A DNA stretch of 38,284 nucleotides from Candidatus Prevotella equi (GCA_018065145.1 JAGHTW010000001.1:1-38284), one strand, 5' to 3'; counted from the stretch's first letter, positions 27,523 through 36,241 are shown. Numbers and translations: made by a program. The notes: generated from the sequence alone by a model not told the origin.

Positions 27523-30450
27523 TTATTTGATTAATTTCAATGTCATATTCGCATCATTCATTGTTACCTTTCCGTCTGCATCAACGTCAGCATTACGCAG
27601 ATTAATATTCTTTGGATTAAGACCGAGGTAGTAATCCATTATAATACGGGCATCTGCAATGGTTACGACACCATCTTCATTCGCATCTCCAGGAATGATA
27701 ACTGGATTAAACTTTCCGTTTGTCATATTGCTATACAACCATGCAACATCATTTACAGCCAGAGCTCTGTCATACACCACGAGGTCACTCATATAAGCCG
27801 CCGCAGAACCCCACCACGAGCCCATGCCGAGATACATATACTTATATGTTTTAATCTGCTGAAGCATCTGAGAGTAATTAAATGTTGTTGCAGTACCGCT
27901 ATTAGCTGCCCATGTATGATTTGCTATTTGTGAACCATTGACGTAATATTTACATCCGCTTGCGTCAGCAGCAACAGTTACAAATGCCCATTGATTTACA
28001 GGTATATCTGTATAAGTACCATTGTTTGGATGGTTTATATCAAACCAATTACCATCGTTGTAGCCTATGTATCCATTACCCGTAACATAGAAACGACCTC
28101 CAGTATCAGCAGATGCCGTTCCTCCGAAGAAACTGAAGAGAGCATCCCACGCGTTGCCATCGATACGCTTAACCCAGAATCCTACCGTAAATCCAGTAAC
28201 ATTCTTGTTGTAAAGAGGATTATTCATACGGGTATAACTTGCATCAGCCTGAGCACCAAAATACTGATGCAACACTTTACCACGTTCACTATCAGTATAT
28301 ATTGACGGCGTTGTTCCGCTACCAGCATGTCCGAGTGTTATTTTTTCTGACGTATTAAGTTCATTCACACTTGTAGTGGTACCCAACTTATACCATGCAA
28401 GAATATTACTATAGCAATCACCACGTTTTACAGTATAACCATTCTTATACAATATCTCATAATAATAATTGCCAGCAGAAGCCGTTGCCTCCATTCTTAC
28501 TCTATGACCATCCGTCGTTGGTGTAAAGATACCATCCTCCGTGAACGCATCATCAGGTTCCTTTGTCGTATAGTCGGTACACTTATATTTTACCACAACA
28601 TTATCAGGCTGAGGTGCATTCATAGCATAAGGAGTTGTACTAAGAAAAGAGTTTACCTTTTCATAACTATCTGCCAACGCCGCCTCAGGAGCATACTTAT
28701 AGAGCCAAGCTGGCACACCACCATTGCTGACAGCTGTTATACAATACGCAGGCATATTATTATATCCATCAACATCCTGCTCCATTGCCACTCCATAATA
28801 ATATACACCACCAATATAGAGAGTTACATAAGACTTTCCTTCCTGTGAGAACTTCCAAGTGCCGGTCTTGCTTCCTGTTATCTTTCCGTCTGCCGTCAGC
28901 GTAACCTTTACAGGTGTTGCCTCTTCAAAGTTTGCCCAGTCTAACTTGTATGGATGCAGCATAAGGTTGTATGTTCCAGCCACCTGCTCTGCTGTAAATA
29001 TTTGTTTTTCTTCAATATCGCTCTGTGTTGTTTTTGGTCCAGATACGTTTGTATGGCGGAAAGGCGATGCAACCAACCAACCTTTCTCGTTTTGCAGAAG
29101 TTGACGTACTCTAACCTGATGAGCAAAAGTACCATTATTGAATTTAGTGTGATATATTACGTACGCATTGCCTTTTGCATCCACCATGGCAGAATTATGT
29201 CCTTGCGCACACTCACCAACAGTCATCTTGCCCCAGTTGTTCATTGCACCGAGTATTCTCATACCACGATTAGTAGCAGAAGTCTTACCATAATTCAATT
29301 GATAAGATGTATAAACTGCACTTGTTCCTGACGCATCCACATATGGACCATCAGGTTTGTCTGAACGGAATATACGCATTTCATATCCTCCAGTGGCAGG
29401 TTTTGTGTCGGTTGCTCTCTCTGCAACCATGAATCCATAACTCATAAACAGATAATAGTAGTCACCTATCTTCTGAATATATGGTCCCTCACCAGATACA
29501 TAGTATCCACCTGCAATCTTCTTTCCGAAGTACGGATCAGAGGTACAATTCTTACTTGCACTACCAGGTGTCGTAGTAGAACCATTTATCTGATATGGAT
29601 AAGTCTTAGTGTAGTCACGGAGACCTGTTGCAGGATCGAGTTCAAACATCCATATTCCTCCTGACCAAGAGCCATAGGCAATCCAAAGCTTTCCGTCTGA
29701 ATCGTAGAACACACATGGGTCAATACAGTTAGGCCAGTAGTCGCCATAGTTTCCACTTGGATTATAGCGCGATGGCAATGTTGTGTAGCCTGTAGCTATT
29801 GCCAAATCCATATTCTTCCAATCGCCAGAAGCGGCATATCCGTTGTGAGCAGTTTTACCATTGAAGCCAGAACAAACTACAATTCCTTGATAAACATAAG
29901 GTCCTTTGATATTATCTGCCGCAAGACAAACAATGGATGAGCACCAGTTGTCGCCATTGACAGACATATACATTAACCACTTCTTCATAGTTGGATTATA
30001 TACAACATCTGGAGCCCACTGGTTTCCGCGGACTTCCATACCACTATTTTGCCACGCATGAGCATCAAATTGTACAAAATCAACTTCTTCTCCCTTATAG
30101 TTTTTCACTCTCTTCACAGCCTGAGTACTATATGCGTCAGCGTATCCCACCCTTGTTCCTGAAGGATTTGCAAACAGCGTACAGTTGGAAGATTCACCAC
30201 CACCAATATTATTTACAGTCCAGTTTACCAAGTTTGGCGAACTTGAAAAGCCCAAGTGTGAACCTATCACATAATAAGTTGTACTCGTAGGTGATGATAT
30301 ATTATCAATAATCACCGAAGGGTCATGCACAGACGTTTCGTTGTATGTCTTATTTGACCGCATTGAATTCATCGTTGTAGTCGACAACTTTGTTTGAGCT
30401 GTAGAATACGATGCAATCATTATCAAAAAAGAAAGTAGCAAATGTTTCAT
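27523..30450 (-). CDS. GH43 arabinanase with LamG-like and dockerin-like domains
   Basis: Secreted 975-aa glycoside hydrolase, most similar to endo-1,5-alpha-L-arabinanases. Signal peptide 1-18. A five-bladed GH43 propeller (about 35-470) has the expected acidic trio: base D43 (VHDPSV), D244 (NCIDPCVF) and acid E321 (SGEGPYIQ). A beta-rich accessory domain follows (about 485-600), then a LamG/concanavalin-like domain (about 700-915, with GFTVGFWVKRIDGNAWDALF). The tail, 921-975, carries two dockerin-type calcium loops (GDANEDGVVT and DVDADGKVTM). Bacteroidota lack known cellulosomes, so the tail's partner is unclear. It is divergent from the GH51 gene, and the two should act in sequence on arabinan. 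Confidence 0.9.
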   Translation of the reverse strand: MKHLLLSFLIMIASYSTAQTKLSTTTMNSMRSNKTYNETSVHDPSVIIDNISSPTSTTYYVIGSHLGFSSSPNLVNWTVNNIGGGESSNCTLFANPSGTRVGYADAYSTQAVKRVKNYKGEEVDFVQFDAHAWQNSGMEVRGNQWAPDVVYNPTMKKWLMYMSVNGDNWCSSIVCLAADNIKGPYVYQGIVVCSGFNGKTAHNGYAASGDWKNMDLAIATGYTTLPSRYNPSGNYGDYWPNCIDPCVFYDSDGKLWIAYGSWSGGIWMFELDPATGLRDYTKTYPYQINGSTTTPGSASKNCTSDPYFGKKIAGGYYVSGEGPYIQKIGDYYYLFMSYGFMVAERATDTKPATGGYEMRIFRSDKPDGPYVDASGTSAVYTSYQLNYGKTSATNRGMRILGAMNNWGKMTVGECAQGHNSAMVDAKGNAYVIYHTKFNNGTFAHQVRVRQLLQNEKGWLVASPFRHTNVSGPKTTQSDIEEKQIFTAEQVAGTYNLMLHPYKLDWANFEEATPVKVTLTADGKITGSKTGTWKFSQEGKSYVTLYIGGVYYYGVAMEQDVDGYNNMPAYCITAVSNGGVPAWLYKYAPEAALADSYEKVNSFLSTTPYAMNAPQPDNVVVKYKCTDYTTKEPDDAFTEDGIFTPTTDGHRVRMEATASAGNYYYEILYKNGYTVKRGDCYSNILAWYKLGTTTSVNELNTSEKITLGHAGSGTTPSIYTDSERGKVLHQYFGAQADASYTRMNNPLYNKNVTGFTVGFWVKRIDGNAWDALFSFFGGTASADTGGRFYVTGNGYIGYNDGNWFDINHPNNGTYTDIPVNQWAFVTVAADASGCKYYVNGSQIANHTWAANSGTATTFNYSQMLQQIKTYKYMYLGMGSWWGSAAAYMSDLVVYDRALAVNDVAWLYSNMTNGKFNPVIIPGDANEDGVVTIADARIIMDYYLGLNPKNINLRNADVDADGKVTMNDANMTLKLIK

Positions 30451-30482
30451 TTCGTTAGTATAGCTTTATTGCAATTTTGCAA

Positions 30483-30514
30483 CAAATTTACTCAAAATAT
30501 CCAAATTGCACAAC
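30483..30514 (-). promoter_or_regulatory. Promoter of the GH43 gene
   Basis: Minus-strand GTTG (30511-30514), a 20-nt spacer, TAAATTTG (30483-30490), about 33 bp before the start codon. Shares its exact -7 sequence with the divergent GH51 promoter. Confidence 0.65.
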
Positions 30515-30526
30515 AATTCCTCACCT

Positions 30527-30550
30527 TTTTATATATAATTATGTAAAAAT
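30527..30550. promoter_or_regulatory. Possible operator between GH43 and GH51
   Basis: An imperfect A/T-rich dyad, TTTTTA ... TAAAAA (arms at about 30526-30532 and 30544-30550), lies midway between the two divergent -7 boxes. It is the only symmetrical element I see in the 223-bp gap. A/T-rich DNA gives such dyads by chance, so confidence is low. Confidence 0.25.
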
Positions 30551-30561
30551 AAACGTTTTTT

Positions 30562-30593
30562 ATTGCCCAAATAGAATTAATATAGTAAATTTG
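30562..30593 (+). promoter_or_regulatory. Promoter of the GH51 gene
   Basis: ATTG (30562-30565), a 20-nt spacer, TAAATTTG (30586-30593). The transcript should start near 30599, giving a leader of about 75 nt and excluding a start at the in-frame GTG 30593. Confidence 0.7.
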
Positions 30594-30673
30594 TGGTGGA
30601 TTTTTATGTCCTAATTAAAGAAAAAGAACAATACAAAATAACTAACCAATACAATCAAACTATTAAATCAACA

Positions 30674-32662
30674 ATGAAAAAACTATTTCTTTCTGCATTG
30701 GCAATAGCGGCTTCGCTAAACATTAATGCACAAGTAAACGAGATGACTGTAGTGGCAAACAAACCTATGGCACAGGTGCAAAGCACTATGTATGGTATCT
30801 TCTTTGAGGATATCAACTATGCTGCTGATGGTGGTCTCTACGCCGAGATGGTTATCAACCGTTCTTTTGAGTTCCCTAACAACTATGCTGGCTGGGATAT
30901 CTCTGGCAAAGTATCATTGCAGAACGATGGTCCTTTTGAAAAGAACCCTCACTACGTTCGCCTTGCTCCTGCAGGACATGCTCACAAGCACACAATGATT
31001 GAGAACCGCGGCTTCTTCGGCATGGGTATAAAGAAAGACGCAGAGTATCGTTTCTCTGTATGGGCACGTTGTCCACAAGGAGGTAATTCAAAGATTTACA
31101 TTGACCTTGTAGATAATGCAACAATGAGCGATGACCAAAAGATTGGCAATGCAGGCATTGACGTCAGTGGCAAGGAATGGAAGAAGTATTCCGTTGTCAT
31201 CAAATCCCGCAAGACTGTTGATAAGGCTCACATGCGTGTATGGGGTGATGCAAAGAACACAACAGACTTAGAGCATGTTTCACTTTTCCCTGTTGATACA
31301 TGGAAGGGACGCGAGAATGGTATGCGTAAGGATCTTGCACAGGCACTTAACGATTTGAAGCCAGGCATCTTCCGTTTCCCTGGTGGTTGTATCGTAGAGG
31401 GTACTGATCTCGAATCACGTTATCAGTGGAAGAATTCTGTAGGACCAGTAGAGAACCGTCCTCTTAACGAAAACCGCTGGCACTACACCTTCACACAGCG
31501 TTACTATCCTGACTATTATCAGTCATACGGCTTAGGTTTCTTCGAGTACTTCCAGCTTTGTGAGGACTTCGGTTGTGAAGCTCTCCCTGTGCTAAGTTGT
31601 GGTCTTTCTTGTCAGTTCCAGAACGACATCAAGAACGAGGCTAAGGTTCACGTAGCACTTGATGATCTTGATCCATACATACAGGACGCTCTTGACCTTA
31701 TAGAGTTTGCCAATGGTGGCGTTGACACAAAGTGGGGCAAGGTTCGTGCAGACATGGGACATCCAGAACCATTCAACCTTAAGTACCTTGGTGTAGGTAA
31801 CGAGCAGTGGGACTACGAGAACAATCCTGCATTCACATCACGCCTCAAGAAATTCCTTGACGTTCTAAAGAAGCAGCACCCTGAAATCAAGTATATCGGC
31901 ACAACAGGTCCTGACTCTGAGGGCAAGGCATTTGACATGCTTCAGCCAAAGATGAAGGAGTTGAAGGCTGACCTTTACGACGAGCACTTCTACCGTCCTG
32001 AGTCTTGGTTCCTTGATGCAAAGAACCGTCATCGCTATGACAACTACGACCGCAAGGGTCCAAAGATCTTTGCAGGCGAATACGCTTGCCACGGAAAGGG
32101 AAAGAAGTGGAATCACTTCAATGCTTCACTTCTTGAGGCTGCATTCATGACTGGCATAGAGCGCAACGCTGACATTGTCAGCATGGCTACATACGCACCT
32201 CTCTTCGCTCATGTAGAGGGATGGCAGTGGCGTCCTGATATGATTTGGTACGACAACCAGTCTTCTTTCAAGTCTTGCTCTTACTTCGTACAGCAGATGT
32301 ACAGCCACTATAAGGGTACCAATGTTCTCTCTCTTACTATGAACAAGAAAGTTGTTGCTGGCGACGAGGACCAGAACGGACTCTTTGCTTCATCTGTCCT
32401 TGACAAGAACACAAACGCTATCTACGTTAAGATAGTGAATATCAGCGACAAGGCTCAACCTGTTAAGGTTACCCTCAAGGGACTTAAGGCAGCAAAGGAC
32501 GCTAAGTGCATTAGCCTGACAAGCAATGATCCTATTGCCGAGAATTCAATAAAGGAGCCAAACAAGATTACTCCAAAGGAATCTGCTGTACAGCTCAATG
32601 GTAATATCCTTGAGACATCGGTTCCTGCTAACACATTTGCTGTTTACGTAATAAACAAGTAA
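30674..32662 (+). CDS. GH51 alpha-L-arabinofuranosidase, secreted
   Basis: Retaining exo-enzyme that removes arabinofuranosyl residues from arabinan or arabinoxylan. From ATG 30674 the protein is 662 aa with a signal peptide (MKKLFLSALAIAASLNINAQ), so it acts in the periplasm or at the surface. A carbohydrate-binding-like jelly roll (about 60-190) precedes the TIM barrel, with acid/base E377 (GVGNEQWDYEN) and nucleophile E469 (IFAGEYACHG), and a C-terminal beta-sandwich. An open frame continues upstream to 30593, but it overlaps the promoter and lacks a signal peptide, so it was not used. Confidence 0.92.
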   Translation: MKKLFLSALAIAASLNINAQVNEMTVVANKPMAQVQSTMYGIFFEDINYAADGGLYAEMVINRSFEFPNNYAGWDISGKVSLQNDGPFEKNPHYVRLAPAGHAHKHTMIENRGFFGMGIKKDAEYRFSVWARCPQGGNSKIYIDLVDNATMSDDQKIGNAGIDVSGKEWKKYSVVIKSRKTVDKAHMRVWGDAKNTTDLEHVSLFPVDTWKGRENGMRKDLAQALNDLKPGIFRFPGGCIVEGTDLESRYQWKNSVGPVENRPLNENRWHYTFTQRYYPDYYQSYGLGFFEYFQLCEDFGCEALPVLSCGLSCQFQNDIKNEAKVHVALDDLDPYIQDALDLIEFANGGVDTKWGKVRADMGHPEPFNLKYLGVGNEQWDYENNPAFTSRLKKFLDVLKKQHPEIKYIGTTGPDSEGKAFDMLQPKMKELKADLYDEHFYRPESWFLDAKNRHRYDNYDRKGPKIFAGEYACHGKGKKWNHFNASLLEAAFMTGIERNADIVSMATYAPLFAHVEGWQWRPDMIWYDNQSSFKSCSYFVQQMYSHYKGTNVLSLTMNKKVVAGDEDQNGLFASSVLDKNTNAIYVKIVNISDKAQPVKVTLKGLKAAKDAKCISLTSNDPIAENSIKEPNKITPKESAVQLNGNILETSVPANTFAVYVINK

Positions 32663-32686
32663 TTTCTAAATTTACTTATACGATAA

Positions 32687-33283
32687 ATGAAAAAAGCATT
32701 TATGCTGACACCTCTCTTCGTGCTGTTGCTTGCTTCTTGCAGCGACAGCAAGAAGGGAGGTTCTTCTAATGACGATTTCGGTAAGGGTGATGCCCTTGTC
32801 GAAGAAGAGGTTGTTTCAGAAGACGAAATTCTTTCTGAGGTAACAATAGACCGTTCTGCCATCATGAAAGAACAGATACAGAACATCTACGACGAAATCA
32901 TTCCACAGTATTTAGCCAACAACGCTCCCGACAGGGTTAGACTGATGCAGAGTTATTGGTCAGAAGGACTTCTGGAATTAGACAGAAAGGCTACAAAACT
33001 GGCTAATGCTACGAATGACGAATTAGGACCTATTGACTTTGATGAATGGATTCGTGCTCAGGATTGGGATAACACGTTGAGCGCAAAGGTTGTAAAAGGG
33101 CAACTGACAAGCAATGAAACGGGTGCTGTTATTGTTGAGATAACCAATTGCGGAAAGACATACTATATCCGTTTTATGATGAAGTTTGAACACAACGAGT
33201 GGAAAATAGACGACATACAATATAAGGATAGAGGTTATTGGGAAGGCATTCGCAAGTTTTATGAGAACTATCTATCAAACTAA
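32687..33283 (+). CDS. Small lipoprotein, DUF3828-like
   Basis: 198 aa with lipobox LLASC (C18), an acidic low-complexity linker (about 20-60) and a globular C-terminal part. The latter includes QSYWSEGLLELDRKA, DFDEWIRAQDWDN and a final beta-rich segment (VIVEITNCGKTYYIRFMMKF). The pattern resembles DUF3828-type lipoproteins, but I hold that assignment loosely. It begins 24 bp after the GH51 gene and may share its transcript. No function can be given. Confidence 0.7.
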   Translation: MKKAFMLTPLFVLLLASCSDSKKGGSSNDDFGKGDALVEEEVVSEDEILSEVTIDRSAIMKEQIQNIYDEIIPQYLANNAPDRVRLMQSYWSEGLLELDRKATKLANATNDELGPIDFDEWIRAQDWDNTLSAKVVKGQLTSNETGAVIVEITNCGKTYYIRFMMKFEHNEWKIDDIQYKDRGYWEGIRKFYENYLSN

Positions 33284-33303
33284 ATCCCATACAAGGAAAA
33301 AAG

Positions 33304-33981
33304 ATGTTACAAGGAAAACGATTGGCCCTGTTCGATATGGACGGTGTACTTTATAATTCCATGCCATACCACGCAATAGCTTGGAAGAAAAGCATGGAGG
33401 CATACGGCATTGACATGACAGAACAAGAAGCATACATGTATGAGGGCATGCGCGGCGTGGAAACCATAAAGATTGTTGCAGGAAGACAATGGAAACGCGA
33501 CATACCTGATGAGGAGGCGCAACAGATGTACCGAAAGAAGTCTGAGGAGTACGCCAAATTTCCTACAGCAAGCCTCATTGAGGGAGTAAAGGAATTTCAG
33601 CAATTCCTCGTTGAAATGGGCTTAAAAGTGGGTATTGTAACAGGAAGCGGACAGATGTCGTTGATAAATCGCATACTTCACGATTTCGAAGGACTGGTAT
33701 CTCCTGACATCATAGTAACGGCAAACGATGTTAGCCACGGAAAGCCTCTGCCTGACCCATATATAAAAGGAATGGAGAAAGGTGGATTCTCACCGGAGGA
33801 AACTATCGTAATAGAAAATGCTCCGCTTGGAGTCCAAGCAGGCAAAGCAGCAGGTTGTTTTGTCATTGCAGTAAATACCGGTCCCCTCAGCGATGAAATA
33901 TTAAAGGATTCTGGAGCAGACATAGTATGTTCTGATATGACTCAAGCAAGAAACGCATTATTATCGCAGCACAATTACTGA
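33304..33981 (+). CDS. HAD-superfamily phosphatase, beta-phosphoglucomutase-like
   Basis: 225-aa HAD hydrolase with a helical C1 cap. Motif I is FDMDGVLYNSMP (nucleophile D11, acid D13), motif II VTGSGQ, motif III the Lys in HGKPLPDPY, and motif IV is represented by VIENAPLGVQAGKAAG, where the usual ED pair is E-N. This resembles sugar phosphatases and beta-phosphoglucomutases. It likely dephosphorylates or isomerises small sugar phosphates; no specific substrate is evident. Its stop is 2 bp before a perfect 16-bp palindrome. Confidence 0.85.
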   Translation: MLQGKRLALFDMDGVLYNSMPYHAIAWKKSMEAYGIDMTEQEAYMYEGMRGVETIKIVAGRQWKRDIPDEEAQQMYRKKSEEYAKFPTASLIEGVKEFQQFLVEMGLKVGIVTGSGQMSLINRILHDFEGLVSPDIIVTANDVSHGKPLPDPYIKGMEKGGFSPEETIVIENAPLGVQAGKAAGCFVIAVNTGPLSDEILKDSGADIVCSDMTQARNALLSQHNY

Positions 33982-33982
33982 G

Positions 33983-33998
33983 AATTTATGCATAAATT
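33983..33998. repeat. Perfect 16-bp palindrome after the HAD gene
   Basis: AATTTATGCATAAATT reads identically on both strands and starts 2 bp after the HAD stop codon. It abuts repeat array 2. With no loop and no T-run it is a poor terminator; a protein-binding site or part of the repeat element is more likely. Confidence 0.6.
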
Positions 33999-34076
33999 TA
34001 ACGCAATCATAATGCGATTACAATGTAAAAGTAATGCGATTACAGTACAATCATAATGGAATCATCCCATTATACA
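33989..34076. repeat. 22-bp-period repeat array 2 (between HAD and TrmH genes)
   Basis: Units begin at 34011, 34033 and 34055. The first two share AATGCGATTACA exactly; the third is AATGGAATCATC. CAATCAT recurs at 34004-34010 and 34048-34054, so a degenerate unit also precedes (33989-34010). The core is a dyad, GTAAT-GCG-ATTAC at 34031-34043. The last unit folds as ATAATGG/CCATTAT (34053-34059/34067-34073). It fills most of the 113-bp gap. Confidence 0.7.
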
Positions 34077-34094
34077 TAAACACCTCACTAACAA

Positions 34095-34856
34095 ATGATT
34101 AGCAAGAACAAAATAAAATATATCCACTCTCTGGAGCAAAAGAAACAACGCAAGGAAGAAAAAGCTTTCGTTGCAGAGGGACATAAGAGCGTTGGTGATC
34201 TGCTAAAGGTTGGCAGAGTGCCTAAGTTTATTGTTGCTACGCAAGAATGGCAGTCGCCAGTCAAGCTGAAAGACTCCGTTGAATATATAGAAGTGACAGA
34301 GGATGAACTTCGCAAAGCAAGTCTTTTGCTACATCCGCAACAGGTTCTTGCTGTATTCCCAATAGAAAACACTCAGACACTGCCTGACAGCGCACTACTC
34401 AAGAGTGAGCTTTGCCTTGCACTTGATGGCGTACAGGATCCTGGCAACCTAGGCACAATAATAAGAACAGCTGACTGGTTCGGCATAAAACATATCATTT
34501 GTTCCCATTCCACCGCAGATTTATACAATCCGAAGGTTGTTCAGGCAACAATGGGCAGCATAGCGCGCGTAAACATATATTACACGGATTTACCGATGTT
34601 TTTTGAAGGCTTGGATAAAGACATTCCTGTTTATGGTACATTGCTCGATGGCAACGATATTTACAGCACAGAACTATCAAACAACGGTGTGATAGTGATG
34701 GGTAACGAAGGTAATGGTATCAGCAAAGAGGTAAGAGAATGCCTTACTCACAAACTGCTTATACCATCATTTCCCGCAAACAGGGACACGGCAGAAAGCC
34801 TCAATGTATCAATTGCAACAGCCATAATCTGCTCAGAATTTCGCAGAAGAAGTTAA
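34095..34856 (+). CDS. TrmH/SpoU-family RNA 2'-O-methyltransferase
   Basis: 253-aa SPOUT (trefoil-knot) methyltransferase acting on rRNA or tRNA ribose. An N-terminal L30e-like RNA-binding part (about 1-95, KKQRKEEKAFVAEGHKSVGDLL) is followed by the catalytic domain. Motif 1 is DGVQDPGNLGTIIRTADWFG, motif 2 VIVMGNEGNGIS and motif 3 IPSFPANRDTAESLNVSIAT, which forms the SAM-binding knot. It resembles RlmB/TsnR-type proteins; the target nucleotide cannot be told. Confidence 0.9.
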   Translation: MISKNKIKYIHSLEQKKQRKEEKAFVAEGHKSVGDLLKVGRVPKFIVATQEWQSPVKLKDSVEYIEVTEDELRKASLLLHPQQVLAVFPIENTQTLPDSALLKSELCLALDGVQDPGNLGTIIRTADWFGIKHIICSHSTADLYNPKVVQATMGSIARVNIYYTDLPMFFEGLDKDIPVYGTLLDGNDIYSTELSNNGVIVMGNEGNGISKEVRECLTHKLLIPSFPANRDTAESLNVSIATAIICSEFRRRS

Positions 34857-34916
34857 AATATCTTAACAATACAATAAATTCGAAGCATTATCGTAAAGCA
34901 AAAGGAAACTTTTTAT

Positions 34917-34924
34917 TACCTTTG
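34917..34924 (+). promoter_or_regulatory. -7 box of the mini-protein gene
   Basis: TACCTTTG, 19 bp before ATG 34943. No TTTG at the -33 position. It supports the internal ATG over the longer upstream open frame. Confidence 0.55.
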
Positions 34925-34942
34925 CATAAAATTAATACGCTT

Positions 34943-35266
34943 ATGACAAAAAGGTTACTTTACATATTGGCACTTGTTGCAGCTTTCAACTGTACACCAG
35001 CAATGCAGATATCTGCTTCTGCGCGTATAGAATTGACAGATATTGACAATCAGCAGATAAAGATATCTCAGGTTGGCAACGCTGTCGTTATTAGCGGAGC
35101 TGCTGGCAAGACTGTATATATATACAACCTTATAGGCAATATTGTAATGTCTGTACGTATTGACAATGCCACAGAAAAGCGTATTGACCTTTCTAATCTT
35201 CCTAAGGGTATATACCCTGTCAAGGTAGGAAATGTTTCCAAGAAGATACATATTGGAAACAACTAA
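34943..35266 (+). CDS. Small secreted protein resembling a lone T9SS C-terminal domain
   Basis: 107 aa. Signal peptide at about 1-27 (MTKRLLYILALVAAFNC, ending in an ASA-type site). The remaining 80 residues look like one immunoglobulin-like beta-sandwich: VYIYNLIGNIVMSV, then IDLSNLPKGIYPVKVGN and KKIHI. This matches the pattern of type IX secretion C-terminal sorting domains (VYNxxGxxV ... LPxGIYxVKV ... KKI), with no passenger domain in front. A related stand-alone family such as DUF3244 is an alternative. An open frame extends upstream to 34739 inside the methyltransferase gene, but the -7 box and signal peptide place the start at ATG 34943. Confidence 0.75.
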   Translation: MTKRLLYILALVAAFNCTPAMQISASARIELTDIDNQQIKISQVGNAVVISGAAGKTVYIYNLIGNIVMSVRIDNATEKRIDLSNLPKGIYPVKVGNVSKKIHIGNN

Positions 35267-35304
35267 TATACTATTATTTTTCCTACCTCTATCTCTGATT
35301 TTTT

Positions 35305-35838
35305 ATGGACGAGCAACAGTTACTCCGCGACTTGCACAACAATTCTACAAGGCGTAGGGCTTTTGAGGTGCTCGTTAACCAATATAGCGAGAAGCTTTAT
35401 TGGACAGCACGACATATCGTAGGTGTTCACGAAGATGCCGATGATGTGTTGCAGAATGCGTTTATCAAGATATGGAATAAACTTGATGAATTCAGAGGCG
35501 ACTCTAAACTTTCTACATGGTTGCACCGTATCGTTGTAAACGAAGCTCTGGACCATATTCGCAGAGAGAAGAAACACATGAACGATACTGACATCTCGGA
35601 ATTGAAGAAAAACTTTGCTGACACATATTTCGATGGTGATGAAGCAGAACAGTTGCTCCGCGATGCAATGGAAACACTGCCCGATGCACAAAGAGCCGTA
35701 TTTGTACTCAAATATTTTGAAGGAAAACAGTACAAGGAAATAAGTGCCATACTCGGAACATCTGAGGGAGGACTGAAAGCAAACTACCATTATGCAGTAG
35801 AAAAGATAAGAAAATACATTTTCCCTGATAAAGATTAA
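35305..35838 (+). CDS. RNA polymerase ECF sigma factor
   Basis: 177-aa extracytoplasmic-function sigma-70 factor. Region 2 (about 22-88) includes EDADDVLQNAFIKIWNKLDEF and STWLHRIVVNEALDHIRR. Region 4 (about 115-170) includes LPDAQRAVFVLKYFEGKQYK and the helix-turn-helix EISAILGTSEGGLKANYHYA. It lacks sigma-1 domains. It heads a likely three-gene cassette with a single-pass membrane protein and a Spy-like periplasmic protein, an arrangement suggesting envelope-stress control. Confidence 0.93.
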   Translation: MDEQQLLRDLHNNSTRRRAFEVLVNQYSEKLYWTARHIVGVHEDADDVLQNAFIKIWNKLDEFRGDSKLSTWLHRIVVNEALDHIRREKKHMNDTDISELKKNFADTYFDGDEAEQLLRDAMETLPDAQRAVFVLKYFEGKQYKEISAILGTSEGGLKANYHYAVEKIRKYIFPDKD

Positions 35839-35880
35839 ACCTTAATAATATATACGCGTCATAAGTTTAAAGCAGAAAAC

Positions 35881-36237
35881 ATGACAAGAAAAGAAGAAAT
35901 ATTAAACGGAATATATGTAGATCGTGGGGCATACAAGGTGCCAGAAGGATATTTTGACAAGCTAAACGAAAGAATAATGTCAAATATTGCTGTTGAAAAA
36001 CAGAAAAGGAACATCTTCCTTATGCCACGATTCAAATATGCTGTAGCAGCATGTTTGACAGGTCTCTTGCTATCAACGGGTATCATAGCATATTTCAATC
36101 AAGCAAAGGTAAACGAAGAAATAGCTTCCACGCTGAATTCGCATGACGAGAACGTTGATATTGATGAGTACGCTGTAGATTGCATGGACTATGCCATGCT
36201 GAATAGTAACGATGTTTATTCTTATATCAGTGAGTAA
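35881..36237 (+). CDS. Single-pass membrane protein, candidate anti-sigma factor
   Basis: 118 aa. The cytoplasmic N-terminus (1-48) has the pattern YKVPEGYFDKLNERIMSNI seen in many Bacteroidota sigma-linked membrane proteins. One transmembrane helix spans about 53-71 (AVAACLTGLLLSTGIIAYF), followed by an acidic periplasmic tail. It lacks the HxxxCxxC zinc motif of ZAS anti-sigma factors. The regulatory role is inferred from position (42 bp after the sigma gene, 4 bp before the next) and topology. Confidence 0.7.
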   Translation: MTRKEEILNGIYVDRGAYKVPEGYFDKLNERIMSNIAVEKQKRNIFLMPRFKYAVAACLTGLLLSTGIIAYFNQAKVNEEIASTLNSHDENVDIDEYAVDCMDYAMLNSNDVYSYISE

Positions 36238-36241
36238 AGAT

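Noticed and set aside
30593..30673. Upstream GTG start for the GH51 enzyme
   Set aside because: It coincides with the promoter -7 box and would bury the signal peptide.
34739..34942. Upstream extension of the mini-protein
   Set aside because: It lies within the methyltransferase gene in another frame, and the -7 box at 34917-34924 is inside it.
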